Positions 52,600 to 64,000 of a stretch of DNA of 64,000 nucleotides are shown here, one piece after another (position 1 is the first letter of the stretch; every line of letters starts with the position of its first letter). Under the pieces are notes generated by a model. The model saw only the letters and a program-made list of their open reading frames with translations, did no database searches and had not been told where the DNA came from. Origin of the DNA: Calliopsis andreniformis (lineage: Eukaryota > Arthropoda > Insecta > Hymenoptera > Andrenidae); contig NW_027480422.1 of NCBI RefSeq assembly GCF_051401765.1, forward strand, positions 26,306,001 through 26,370,000, read 5' to 3'. Both the position numbers and the translations under genes were made by a program.

Positions 52600-55085
52600 A
52601 CGGCCTTAGAACTCAACGCCAGAACTATAAAATACAATATAAATACAACAGTTTTTCCATTGTATAAAATGAATAATTGCAAACAGTGTTGAAGTAATGG
52701 TCATTTCTTCGTTCCGGGCAACCTAGGCTTCACTCTAGGGCGTTGCTCAACCACATCGAATAGCTAGGGCCTTAGAAGTCAACGCCAGAACTATAAAATA
52801 CAATAAAAATACAACAGTTTTTCCATCGTATAAAATGTATAATTGCAAGGACTGTGAAGGCAATGGTCATTTCTACGTTCCGGGCAACCTAGGCTTCACT
52901 CTAGAGCGTTGCTTCACCAGATCGAATAGTTAGGGCCTTAGATGTCAACGCCCGAAGCATAAAATACAAAATAAATAGAACAGTTTTTCCATTGTGTAAA
53001 ACGAATAATTGCAACCAGTGTGAAAGTTATGGTCATTTCTACGTTCCCGGCAACCTAGGCTTCACTCTAGGACGTTGTTCCTCCAGATCGATTAGCTAGG
53101 GCCTAAGAAGTCTACACCAGGAGCATAAAATACAATATAAATACAACAGTTTTTCCATCGTATAATACGAATAATTGCAACCAGTGTGAAAGTACTGGTC
53201 ATTTCTACGTTCCGGGTAACCTAGGCTTCACTCTTTGGCGTTGCTCCACCAGAACGAATAGCTAGGGCCTTAGAAGTCAACGCCAGAAGCACAAAATAAA
53301 GTAAAAATACAACAGTTATTCCATCGTATAACAGGAATAATTAAAACCAGTGTGAAAGTACAGGTCATTTCTACGTTCCGGGCAACCTAGGCTTCGCTCT
53401 AGGGACTTGCTCCACCAGATCGAATAGCTAGGGACTTAGAAGTCAACGCCAGAGGCATAAAATAGAATAAAAATGCAACAGTTTTTCCATCGTATAACAT
53501 GAATAACTGCAACCAGTGTGAAAGTACTGGTCATTTTTATGTTCCCGGAAACATAGGCTTCACTCTAGGGCGTTGCTCCACCACATCGAATGGCTACGGC
53601 CTTAGAAGTCAACGTCTGAAGCATAAAATATAATATAAATACAACAGTTTTTCCATCGTATAACAGGAATAATTGCAACCAGTGTGAAAGACATGGTCAT
53701 TTCTACGTTCCGGGCAACCTAGGCTTGACTCTAGGTCGTTGCTCCACCACATCGAATAGCTCCGGCCTTAGGAGTCAACGCCAGAGGCATAAAATACAAA
53801 ATAAATACAACAGTTTTTCCCTTGTATAACAGGAATAATAGCAACCAGTGTGAAAGCTATGGTCATTTCTGCGTTCCGGGCAACCTAGGCTTCAGTCTAG
53901 GGCGTTGCTCCACCACATCGAATAGTTAGGTCCTTAGAAGTCAATGCCAGAAGCATAAAATGCCATATAAATACAACAGTTTTTGCACTGTATAATATGA
54001 ATAATTGCAAACAGTGTGGAAGTAATGGTCATTTCTACGTTCCGTGCAACCTAGGCTTCACTCTAGGGCGTTGCTCAACCACATCGAATAGCTACGGCCT
54101 TAGAAGTCAGCGCCAGAACTATAAAATACAATATAAATACAACAGTTTTTCCATTGTATAAAATGAATAATTGCAAACAGTGTTGAAGTAATGGTCATTT
54201 CTTCGTTCCGGGCAACGTAGGCTTCACTCTAGGGCGTTGCTCAACCACATCGAATAGCTAGGGCCTTAGAAGTCAACGCCAGAACTATAAAATACAATAA
54301 AAATACAACAGTTTTTCCATCGTATAAAATGTATAATTGCAAGGACTGTGAAGGCAATGGTCATTTCTACGTTCCGGGCAACCTAGGCTTCACTCTAGAG
54401 CGTTGCTTCACCAGATCGAATAGTTAGGGCCTTAGATGTCAACGCCCGAAGCATAAAATACAAAATAAATAGAACAGTTTTTCCATTGTGTAAAACGAAT
54501 AATTGCAACCAGTGTGAAAGTTATGGTCATTTCTACGTTCCCGGCAACCTAGGCTTCACTCTAGGACGTTGTTCCTCCAGATCGATTAGCTAGGGCCTAA
54601 GAAGTCTACACCAGGAGCATAAAATACGATATAAATACAACAGTTTTTCCATCGTATAATACGAATAATTGCAACCAGTGTGAAAGTACTGGTCATTTCT
54701 ACGTTCCGGGTAACCTAGGCTTCACTCTTTGGCGTTGCTCCACCAGAACGAATAGCTAGGGCCTTAGAAGTCAACGCCAGAAGCACAAAATAAAGTAAAA
54801 ATACAACAGTTATTCCATCGTATAACAGGAATAATTAAAACCAGTGTGAAAGTACAGGTCATTTCTACGTTCCGGGCAACCTAGGCTTCGCTCTAGGGAC
54901 TTGCTCCACCAGATCGAATAGCTAGGGACTTAGAAGTCAACGCCAGAGGCATAAAATAGAATAAAAATGCAACAGTTTTTCCATCGTATAACATGAATAA
55001 CTGCAACCAGTGTGAAAGTACTGGTCATTTTTATGTTCCCGGAAACATAGGCTTCACTCTAGGGCGTTGCTCCACCACATCGAAT
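52600..55085 (+). repeat. 9-monomer tandem duplication
   Basis: About 52600-53590 matches 54094-55084, offset 1494 = 9 x 166. The copies share GCAAGGACTGTGAAGG, GTTGTTCCTCCAGATCG, CACTCTTTGGCGTTGC, AGCACAAAATAAAG and TTTTTATGTTCCCGG. The first three monomers of each 9-mer (52093-52600 against 53587-54094) match only partly. They agree at GTCTGAAGC and AGGTCGTTGC and then diverge. Confidence 0.88.
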
Positions 55086-58000
55086 GGCTACGGCCTTAGA
55101 AGTCAACGCCATAACTATAAAAAACAATATAAATACAACAGTTCTTCCATTGCATAAAATGAATAATTGCAACCAGAGTGAAGGTGATGGTCATTTCTAC
55201 GTCCCGGGCAACCTAAGCTTCACTCTAGGGCGTTGCTCCACCAGATCGAATAGCTAGGGACTTAGAAGTCAACGCTAGAAGCATAAAATAAAAGAAAAAT
55301 GCAACAGCTTTTCAATCGTGTAAAACGAATAATTGCAACCAGTATGAAAGCTATGGTCATTTATACGTTCCGGGCAACCTAGGCTTCACTCTAGGGCATT
55401 GTCCGACCAGACCGAATAGTTAGGGCCTTAGATGTCAACGCCCGAAGCATAAAATACAAAATAAATAGAACATTTTTTCCATTGTATAAAACGAATAATT
55501 GCAAACAGTGTGAAAGTTATGGTCATTTCTACTCTCCGGGCAACCTAGGCTTAACTCCAGGGCGTTGCTCCTCCAGATCGAATAGCTACGGCCTTAGAAG
55601 TCAACGTCTGAAGCATAAAATATAATATAAATACAACAGTTTTTCCATCGTATAACAGGAATAATTGCAACCAGTGTGAAAGACATGGTCATTTCTAGGT
55701 TCCGTGCAACCTAGGCTTCACTCTAGGGCGTTGGTCCACCAGGTCGAATAGTTAGGGCCTTAGAAAACAACTCCAGACGCATAAAATACAATATAAATAC
55801 AACAGTTTTTCCACGGTATAAAAGGAATAATTGGAACCAGTATGAGAGTTATGGTCAGTTCTACGTTCCGGGCAACATAGGCTTCACCCTAGGGCGTTGC
55901 TCCACCAGATCGATTAGTTAGGGCCTAAGAAGTCAACGCCAGAAGCATAAAATACAATATAAATACAACAGTTTTTCCATTGTATAAAATGAATAATTGC
56001 AAACAGTGTTGAAGTAATGGTCATTTCTTCGTTCCGGGCAACCTAGGCTTCACTCTAGGGCGTTGCTCAACCACATCGAATAGCTAGGGCCTTAGAAGTC
56101 AACGCCAGAAGCATAAAATGCCATATAAATACAACAGTTTTTGCACTGTATAATATGAATAATTGCAAACAGTGTGGAAGTAATGGTCATTTCTACGTTC
56201 CGTGCAACCTAGGCTTTACTCTAGGGCGTTGCTCCACCACATCGAATAGCTACGGCATTAGGAGTCAACGCCAGAGGCATAACATACAATATAAGCACAA
56301 CAATTTTTCCATCGTATAAAACGAACAATTGCAATCAGTATGAAGGTTATGGTCATTTCTACGTTCCGGGCAACCTAGGCTTCACTCTAGGGCGTTGGTC
56401 CGCCAGATCCAATAGCTAGGGCCTAAGAAGTCAACGCCAGAAGCATAAAATACAATATAAATACAACAGTTTTTCCCTTGTTTAACAGAAATGATTGCAA
56501 CCAGTGTGAAAGCTATGGTCATTTCTACGTTCCAGGCAAGCTAGGCTTCACTCTAGGGCGTTGGTCCACCAGATCCAATAGTTAGGGCCTAAGAAATTAA
56601 CGCCAGGAGCACCAAATACAAAATAAATACAACAGTTTTTCCATCGTATTAAACGAATAATTGCATCCAGTGTGCATGTAATGGTCATTTCTACGATCCG
56701 GGCAACCTAGGCATCACTCTAGGGCGAGTTCCACCAGAGCGAATAGTTACGATCTAAGAAGTCATCGCCTGAAGCATAAAATACAATATAAATACAACTG
56801 TTTTTCCATTGTATAAAACGAATAATTGCAACAGGTCTGATAGTTATGGTCATTTCTACATTCCGGGCAATCTAGGCTTCTCTCTAGGCCGTTGCTCCAC
56901 CAGATCGTATAGTTAGGGCCTAACAAGTCAACGCCAGAAGCATAAAATGCAATAGAAATACAACAGTTTTGCCATCGTATAACAGGAATAATTGCAACCA
57001 GTGTGAAAGATATGGTCATTTCTACGATACTGGCAACCTAGGCTGCACTCTAGGGCGTCGTTCCACCACATCGAATAGCTGCGGCCTTAGAAGTCAACGC
57101 CAGAAGCATAAAATACAATATAAATAAAACAGTTTTTCTATCGTATAACCGGAATAATTGCAAACAGTGTGAAAGATATGGTCATTTCTACGTTGCGGGC
57201 ATCCTAGGCTTCACTCTAGGGCATTGCTCCACCACATAGAATAGCTACGGCCTGAGAAGTCAACGCCATAACTATAAAAAACAATATAAATTCAACAGTT
57301 TCTCCATTGTATAAAATGAATAATTGCAAACAGTGTGGAGGTAATGGTCATTTCTACTTTCCAGGCAATCTAGGCTTCACGCTAGTTCGTTTCTCCACCA
57401 CATCGAATAGCTGCGGCCTTAGGAGTCAACGCCAGAAGCATAAAATACAGTATAAATACAACAGTTTTTCCCTTGTATAACAGAAATAATTGCAACCAGT
57501 GTGAAAGATATGGTCATTTCTATGTTGCCGGAATCGTAGGCTTCACTCTAGGGCATTGCTCCACCACATCGAATAGCTACGGCCTTAGAAGTCAACGCCA
57601 TAACTATAAAAAACAATATAAATACAACAGTCTTTCCATTGTATAAAATGAATTGTTGCAACCGGAGTGAAGGTGATGGTCATTCCTATGTCCCGGGCAA
57701 CCTAGGCTTCACTCTAGGCCGTTGCTCCACCAGATCTAATAGCTAGGGACTTAGAAGTCAACGCTAGATGCATAAAATAAAATAAAAATACAACAGTTTT
57801 TCCATCGTATAAAACGAATAATTGCAACGAGTATGAATGTTATGGTCATTTCTACGTTCCGGGCAACCTAGGCTTCACTCTAGGGCGTTTCTCCACCACA
57901 TCGAATAGCTACGGCCTTAGAAGTCAACGTCTGAAGCATAAAATATAATATAAATACAACAGTTTTTCCATCGTATAACAGGAATAATTGCAACCAGTGT

Positions 58001-59317
58001 GAAAGACATGGTCATTTCTACGTTCCGGGCAACCTAGGCTTCACACTAGGGCGTTGCTCAACCACATCGAATAGCTACGGCCCGAGAAGACAGCGCCATA
58101 ACTATAAAATACAGTATAAATACAACATTCTGTCCATCGTATAAAACGAATAATTGCAACCAGTCTGATAGTTATGGTCATTTCTACGTTCCGGGCAACC
58201 TAGGCTTCACCCTAGGACGTTGCTCCACCAGATCGAATAGTTAGGGCCTAAGGAGTCAATGCCAGCAGCATAAAATACGATATATGTACAACAGTTTTTC
58301 CATCGCATAAAATGAGTAATTGCAAACAGTATGAAAGGTATGGTCATTTCTACGTTCCGGGCAACCTAGGCTCCACTCTAGGGCGTTTCTCCACCACATC
58401 GAATAGCTACGGCCTTAGAAGTCAACGCCTGAAGCATAAAATATAATATAAGTACAACAGTTTTTCCATCGTATAACAGGAATAATTCAAACCAGTGTGA
58501 AAGACATGGTCCTTTCTACGTTCCCGGCAACCTAGGTTTCACTCTAGGGCGTTGCTCCACCACTTCGAATAGCTACGGCCTTAGGAGTCAACGCCAGCGG
58601 CATAAAATACAAAATAAATACAACAGTTTTTCCATCGTATAACAAGAATAATTGCAACCAGTGTGAAAGACATGGTGATTTCTACGTTCCGGGCAACCTA
58701 GGCTTCACACTAGGGCGTTGCTCAACCACATCGAATAGCTACGGCCCGAGAAGACAGCGCCATAACTATAAAATACAGTATAAATACAACATTCTATCCA
58801 TCGTATAAAACGAATAATTGCAACCAGGTTGAAAGTGATGTTCATTTCTACATTCCGGGCAACCTAGGCTTCACCCTAGGACGTTGCTCCACCAGATCGA
58901 ATAGCTAGGGCCTAAGGAGTCAATGCCAGAAGCATAAAATACGATATATGTACAACAGTTTTTCCATCGCATAAAATGAGTAATTGCAACCAGTGTGAAA
59001 GGTATGGTCATTTCTACGTTCCCGGCAACCTAGACTTCACTCTACGGCGTTGCTCCACCACTTCGAATAGCTACGGCCTTAGGAGTCAACGCCAGCGGCT
59101 TAAAATACAAAATAAATACAACAGTTTCTCCATCGTATAACAAGAATAATTGCACCCAGTGTGAAAGTGATGGTCATTTCTACATTCCGGGCAACCTAGG
59201 CTACACTCTAGGGCGTTGTTCCACCAGATGCAATAGTTAGGGCCTAAGAAGTCAACGCCAGAAGCAAAAAATACAATATATATACAACAGTTTTTCACAT
59301 GTATAACAGGAATAATT
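55086..59317 (+). repeat. Satellite with a 4-monomer duplication
   Basis: About 25 monomers. The run with CACACTAGGGCGTTGCTCAACC and CGGCCCGAGAAGACAGCGCC at about 58041 recurs at 58705, offset 664 = 4. About 55945-56105 is close to 54113-54273. About 56430-56760 resembles 37335-37660. No non-satellite sequence is seen. Confidence 0.75.
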
Positions 59318-60889
59318 GCAACCAGTGTGAAAGCTATGGTCATTTCTACGTTCCGGGCAACCTAGGCTTCACTCTAGGACGTTGCTCCACCACATCGAAT
59401 AGTTAGGGCCTAAGAAGTCAACGCCAAAAGCATAAAATACAATATAAACACAACAGTTTTTCCCTTGTATAACAGAAATAATTGCAACCAGTGTGAAAGA
59501 TATGGTCATTTCTACGTTGCGGGCATCCTAGGCTTCACTCTAGGGCATTGTTCCACCACATCCAATAGCTACGGCCTTAGAAGTCAACGCCATAACTATA
59601 AAAAACAATATAAATACAACAGTCTTTCCATTGTATAAAATGAATGATTGCAACCAGAGTGAAGGTGATGGTCATTCCTACGTCCCGGGCAACCTAGGCT
59701 TCACTCTAGGCCGTTGCTCCACCAGATCGAATAGCTAGGGACTTAGAAGTCAATGCCAGAAGCATAAAATACAATATAAATACAACAGTTTTTCCATCGT
59801 ATAACAGGAATAATTGCAACCAGTGTGAAAGTACAGGTCATTTTTACGTTCCGGGCAACCTAGGCTTCACCCTAGGGCGTTGCTCCACCTGATCGAATAG
59901 TTAGGGCCTAAGAAGCCAACGCCAGAAGCATAAAATACGATATATGTACAACAGTTTTTCCATCGTATAAAACAAATAATTGCAACCAGTGTGAAATTCA
60001 TAGCCATTTCTACGTTGCGGGCATCCTAGACTTAACTCTGAGGCATTGCTACACCAGATCGAATACATAGGGCCTTAGAAGTCAACGCCAGAGGTATAAA
60101 GTACAATCAAAATCCAACAGTTTGTCCATCGTATAGCTGGAATAATTGCAACCAGAGTGAATGTAATGATCATTTTTACGTTCCGGGCAACCTAGGCTTC
60201 ACCCTAGGGCGTTGCTCCACCTGATCGAATAGTTAGGGCCTTAGAAGTCAATGCCAGAAGCATAAAATGCAATATAAATACAACAGTTTTTCCACTGTGT
60301 AATATGAGTAATTGCAACCAGTCTGATAGTTATGGTCATTTCCACGTTCCGGGTAACCTAGGCTTCACCCTAGGGCGCTGCTCCACCAGATCCAATAGCT
60401 AGGGCCTAAGAAGTAAACGCCAGGAGCACCAAATACAAAATAAATACAACAGTTTTTCCATCGTATAAAACGAATAATTGCAACCAGTATGAAAGCTATG
60501 ATCATTTCTACGTTCCGGGCAATCTAGGCTTCACTCTAGGGCGTTGCTCAGGCACATGGAATAGTTAGGGCCTTAGAAGTCAATGCCAGAAGCATAAAAT
60601 ACAATATAAATACAACAGTTTTTCATCTGTATAATATGAATAATTGCAAACAGTGTGGATGTAATGGTCATTTCTACGTTCCGGGCAACCTAGGCTTCAC
60701 TCTAGGGTGTTGGTCCACCAGATCCATTAGTTAGGCCCTAAGAAGTCAACGCCAGGAGCGCCAAATACAAAATAAATACAACAGTTTTTCCATCGTATAA
60801 AACGAATAATTGCAACCAGTGAGCAAGTAATGGTCATTTCTACGATCCGGGCAACCTAGGCTTCACTCTAGGGCGTTGCTCCACCACAT
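59318..60889 (+). repeat. 12-monomer HOR, copy 1
   Basis: This matches 61310-62881 at an offset of exactly 1992 (12 x 166). By eye I found about three substitutions (near 59551, 60501 and 60551). Diagnostic shared variants are CGCCAAAAGC, TTCATAGCCATTTC, TGAGGCATTGCTACACC, GTATAGCTGGAATAATTGC and AGGAGCGCCAAATAC. Confidence 0.9.
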
Positions 60890-61037
60890 CGAATAGTTAG
60901 GGCCTAAGAAGTCAACGCCAGAAGCATAAAATACAATATAAATACAGCAGCTTTTCCATCGTATATAATGTACATTTGCAAACAGTGTGAAAGTAACGGT
61001 CATTTCTACGTTCCGCGCAACCTAGGCTTCACCCTAG

Positions 61038-61085
61038 GGCGTTGCTCCACCAGATCGAATAGTTAGGGCCTAAGAAGTCAACGCC
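61038..61085 (+). other. Dyad symmetry 2 across the monomer junction
   Basis: GGCGTTG (61038-61044, m127-m133) is the exact reverse complement of CAACGCC at m2-m8 of the next monomer (61079-61085), with a 34-nt spacer. Inside the spacer, TTAGGGCCTAA (61063-61073) is itself an inverted repeat with 5-nt arms around a central G. Where the monomer begins CAACGCCC, as in much of domain 1, the outer arms extend to 8 bp. The GTTG block is shared with dyad symmetry 1, so the two structures exclude each other. Confidence 0.7.
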
Positions 61086-61243
61086 AGAAGCATAAAATAC
61101 AATATAAATACAACAGCATTTCCATCGTATATAATGTACATTTGCAAACAGTGTGAAAGTAACGGTCATTTCTACGTTCCGGGCAACCTAGGCTTCACTC
61201 TAGGGCGTTGCTCCACCAGATCGAATAGTTAGGGACTGAGAAT
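61078..61243 (+). repeat. Representative monomer (m1-m166)
   Basis: This unit is close to the common form and defines monomer coordinates m1-m166 used elsewhere. m1-m8 is TCAACGCC. m15-m40 is AT-rich. A T/A-rich block then leads into CCATCGTATA at about m45-m54. m65-m70 is normally the palindrome TTGCAA. m91-m106 is the block ending in TTCCGGGC. m110-m115 is the palindrome CCTAGG. m123-m127 is a second CTAGG. m127-m134 is GGCGTTGC, m137-m143 CCACCAG, and m152-m162 TTAGGGCCTAA in its best form. A 166-bp repeat is close to the DNA length protected by a nucleosome plus linker histone, so one particle per monomer is plausible but not shown. Confidence 0.9.
61183..61211 (+). other. Dyad symmetry 1 within the monomer
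   Basis: GCAAC plus CTAG (61183-61191, m106-m114) is complementary to CTAG (61200-61203, m123-m126) plus GTTGC (61207-61211, m130-m134). This gives a 9-bp imperfect stem with a 3-nt GGC bulge on the right arm and an 8-nt loop. It recurs in most monomers. The subtype with a TCCTAGATATAAC segment and some others lose part of it. Dyad symmetry is a recognised property of several centromeric satellites; whether this one extrudes in cells is unknown. Confidence 0.75.
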
Positions 61244-61309
61244 TCGACGCCAGAAGCTTAAAATACAACATAAGTACAACAGTTTTTCCATCGTATATAA
61301 TGTACATTT

Positions 61310-62881
61310 GCAACCAGTGTGAAAGCTATGGTCATTTCTACGTTCCGGGCAACCTAGGCTTCACTCTAGGACGTTGCTCCACCACATCGAATAGTTAGGG
61401 CCTAAGAAGTCAACGCCAAAAGCATAAAATACAATATAAACACAACAGTTTTTCCCTTGTATAACAGAAATAATTGCAACCAGTGTGAAAGATATGGTCA
61501 TTTCTACGTTGCGGGCATCCTAGGCTTCACTCTAGGGCATTGTACCACCACATCCAATAGCTACGGCCTTAGAAGTCAACGCCATAACTATAAAAAACAA
61601 TATAAATACAACAGTCTTTCCATTGTATAAAATGAATGATTGCAACCAGAGTGAAGGTGATGGTCATTCCTACGTCCCGGGCAACCTAGGCTTCACTCTA
61701 GGCCGTTGCTCCACCAGATCGAATAGCTAGGGACTTAGAAGTCAATGCCAGAAGCATAAAATACAATATAAATACAACAGTTTTTCCATCGTATAACAGG
61801 AATAATTGCAACCAGTGTGAAAGTACAGGTCATTTTTACGTTCCGGGCAACCTAGGCTTCACCCTAGGGCGTTGCTCCACCTGATCGAATAGTTAGGGCC
61901 TAAGAAGCCAACGCCAGAAGCATAAAATACGATATATGTACAACAGTTTTTCCATCGTATAAAACAAATAATTGCAACCAGTGTGAAATTCATAGCCATT
62001 TCTACGTTGCGGGCATCCTAGACTTAACTCTGAGGCATTGCTACACCAGATCGAATACATAGGGCCTTAGAAGTCAACGCCAGAGGTATAAAGTACAATC
62101 AAAATCCAACAGTTTGTCCATCGTATAGCTGGAATAATTGCAACCAGAGTGAATGTAATGATCATTTTTACGTTCCGGGCAACCTAGGCTTCACCCTAGG
62201 GCGTTGCTCCACCTGATCGAATAGTTAGGGCCTTAGAAGTCAATGCCAGAAGCATAAAATGCAATATAAATACAACAGTTTTTCCACTGTGTAATATGAG
62301 TAATTGCAACCAGTCTGATAGTTATGGTCATTTCCACGTTCCGGGTAACCTAGGCTTCACCCTAGGGCGCTGCTCCACCAGATCCAATAGCTAGGGCCTA
62401 AGAAGTAAACGCCAGGAGCACCAAATACAAAATAAATACAACAGTTTTTCCATCGTATAAAACGAATAATTGCAACCAGTATGAAAGCTATGGTCATTTC
62501 TACGTTCCGGGCAATCTAGGCTTCACTCTAGGGCGTTGCTCAGCCACATGGAATAGTTAGGGCCTTAGAAGTCAATGCCAGAAGCATAAAATACAATATA
62601 AATACAACAGTTTTTCATCTGTATAATATGAATAATTGCAAACAGTGTGGATGTAATGGTCATTTCTACGTTCCGGGCAACCTAGGCTTCACTCTAGGGT
62701 GTTGGTCCACCAGATCCATTAGTTAGGCCCTAAGAAGTCAACGCCAGGAGCGCCAAATACAAAATAAATACAACAGTTTTTCCATCGTATAAAACGAATA
62801 ATTGCAACCAGTGAGCAAGTAATGGTCATTTCTACGATCCGGGCAACCTAGGCTTCACTCTAGGGCGTTGCTCCACCACAT
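61310..62881 (+). repeat. 12-monomer HOR, copy 2
   Basis: This is the second copy of the unit at 59318-60889. Directly after it, at about 62882-63050, lies a monomer with GCCAGAGGCATAAAATAC that has no equivalent after copy 1. It shifts the following matching sequence to an offset of 2158 (13 x 166). Confidence 0.9.
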
Positions 62882-63899
62882 CGAATAGCTACGGCCTTAG
62901 GAGTCAACGCCAGAGGCATAAAATACAAAATAAATACAACAGATTTTCCATCGTATAACAAGAATAATTGCAGCCAATGTAAAAGTGATGGTCATTTCTA
63001 CATTCCGGGCAACCTAGGCTACACTCTAGGGCGTTGCTCCACCAGATCGAATGGTTAGGGCCTAAGAAGTCAACGCCAGAAGCATAAAATACAATATAAA
63101 TACAGCAGCTTTTCCATCGTATATAATGTACATTTGCAAACAGTGTGAAAGTAACGGTCATTTCTACGTTCCGCGCAACCTAGGCTTCACCCTAGGGCGT
63201 TGTTCCACCAGATCGAATAGTTAGGGCCTAAGAAGTCAACGCCAGAAGCATAAAATACAATATAAATACAACAGCATTTCCATCGTATATAATGTACATT
63301 TGCAAACAGTGTGAAAGTAACGGTCATTTCTACGTTCCGGGCAACCTAGGCTTCACTCTAGGGCGTTGCTCCACCAGATCGAATAGTTAGGGACTGAGAA
63401 TTCGACGCCAGAAGCATAAAATACAACATAAGTACAACAGTTTTTCCATCGTATATAATGTACATTTGCAAACAGTGTGAAAGTAACGGTCATTTCTACG
63501 TTCCGGGCAACCTAGGCTTCACTCTAGGGCGTTGCTCCACCAGATCGAATAGTTAGGGACTTAGAATTCGACGCCAGAAGCATAAAATACAACATAAGTA
63601 CAACAGTTTTTCCATCGTATAACAGTAATAATTGCAACCAGTGTGAAAGTACAGGTCATTTTTAGGTTCCGGGCAACCTAGGCTTCGCTCAAGGGCGTTG
63701 CTCCACCACATCGAATAGTTAGGGCCTTAGAAGTCAACGCCTGAAGCATAAAATACAATAAAAATACAACATTTTTTTCATCGTATAAAACGAATAATTG
63801 CAACCAGTATGAAAGTTATGGTCATTTCTACGTTCCGGGCAACCTAGGCCTCACCCTAGGGCGTTGCTCCACCTGATCGAATAGTTAGGGCCTAAGAAG

Positions 63900-64000
63900 T
63901 CAACGCCAGAAGCATAAAATACGATATATGTACAACAGTTTTACCATCGTATAAAATGAATAATCGCAAACCGTGTGAAGGTGATGGTCATTTCTATATT
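63900..64000 (+). repeat. Partial monomer at right edge
   Basis: This is the first 101 bp of a monomer, cut by the end of the window. It has ACGATATATGTACAAC followed by ACCATCGTATAAAATGAATAATCGC. The array clearly continues beyond the window. Confidence 0.95.

Larger units (their letters stand above)
60899..61309 (+). repeat. Block repeated at 63057-63467
   Basis: The neighbouring monomers with GTATATAATGTACATTTGC recur at 63057-63467 with an offset of 2158 = 13 x 166. At the second site the series continues with a further similar monomer start at about 63568 (ATTCGACGCCAG), so the type has been expanded locally. This is a small recent homogenised patch. Confidence 0.83.
1..64000 (+). repeat. 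Tandem satellite array, 166-bp monomer
   Basis: The entire window is a head-to-tail array. The block TCAACGCC (or a close variant) recurs every 166 bp, for example at 1, 167, 333, 831, 5313, 18095, 44977, 50123, 61078 and 63900. That is 385 steps in 63,899 bp. Other landmarks recur in the same order in nearly every unit: a T-tract before CCATCGTATA, ATTGCAACCAG, TTTCTACGTTCCGGGC, CCTAGGCTTCACTCTAGGG, GCGTTGCTCCACC and TTAGGGCC. No inverted unit and no interruption longer than 1 bp was seen. Single monomers differ clearly from each other (roughly 10-25% by eye), while multimer copies are nearly identical. Length and organisation fit a eukaryotic centromeric or pericentromeric satellite; that role is inferred. 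The strand sign only marks the orientation used for monomer coordinates. The array continues past both edges. Confidence 0.98.
51721..64000 (+). repeat. Domain 4: 9-, 12- and 13-monomer duplications
   Basis: Frequent variants are CGCCATAACTATAAAAAAC, GTCTGAAGCATAAAATATAAT, CGCCAGAGGCATAAAATAC, GCGGGCATCCTAGGC and GTATATAATGTACATTTGC. Most monomers are close to the consensus. Only one length change was found, a 1-bp deletion at about 56727 (GGGCGAGTTCC). Confidence 0.83.

Noticed and set aside
61168..61190. Possible CENP-B box around TTCCGGGC
   Set aside because: Aligning CGGG with the core motif leaves the TTCG and central A positions unmatched. No better match was seen on either strand of the consensus.
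61168..61190. RNA polymerase III B-box-like sequence (GTTCCGGGC), suggesting a tRNA-derived repeat
   Set aside because: It does not match the B-box core at the conserved A. No A-box or cloverleaf is visible at a suitable distance.
1..64000. TTAGGG in nearly every monomer, as in telomere repeats
   Set aside because: It occurs once per 166 bp, never in tandem, and is part of the inverted repeat TTAGGGCCTAA.
1..64000. CRISPR array, given regular direct repeats
   Set aside because: There are no unique spacers between short repeats. The full 166-bp unit is the repeat, with no cas genes and no bacterial gene context.

Overview
The whole 64 kb window is one uninterrupted tandem satellite array. 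A monomer of about 166 bp repeats head to tail, in one orientation, from the first base to the last. Anchoring on the recurring TCAACGCC block, the first repeat starts at position 1 and the last complete start is at 63900. That gives 385 monomer steps in 63,899 bp (mean 165.97 bp), plus a 101-bp partial monomer at the right edge. I see no protein-coding gene, tRNA, rRNA, transposon, simple-sequence tract, CRISPR array or unique DNA. Consensus GC, counted by hand, is about 42%. Array size, monomer length and nested multimer structure point to a eukaryotic centromeric or pericentromeric satellite. I do not recognise the family and cannot name the organism; monomer length alone does not decide between plant and animal.

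Layout. Domain 1 (1-18060) is built on a higher-order repeat (HOR) of 27 monomers (4,482 bp). It holds a left-edge 5-monomer piece (1-830), copy A (831-5312), copy B (5313-9793, 1 bp short), copy C (9794-13113, exactly 7 monomers shorter) and a truncated copy D (13114 to about 14545). A shuffled mosaic of the same monomer types follows to about 18060. Domain 2 (about 18061-35180) has other monomer variants in short, overlapping multimers of 3, 4, 5, 6, 7, 9 and 11 monomers. Domain 3 (about 35180-51720) holds the longest-range copies: blocks repeated at 30, 42, 43, 44, 45 and 52 monomer steps, and a nearly perfect 11-monomer tandem duplication (45575-49226). Domain 4 (about 51720-64000) has 9-, 12- and 13-monomer duplications, with units about 99.8% alike by eye in the best case. 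The limits of domains 2 to 4 are gradual and approximate.

All duplications I found are integer numbers of monomers, apart from 1-bp indels. The window therefore looks like the product of in-register unequal exchange and conversion. The only length changes I found are about 15 single-base indels, which together account for the net 11-bp shortfall. Each monomer carries two overlapping dyad symmetries that share the GTTGC block. Many recurring open frames of about 85 codons on the minus strand are by-products of the repeat and are not annotated as genes.
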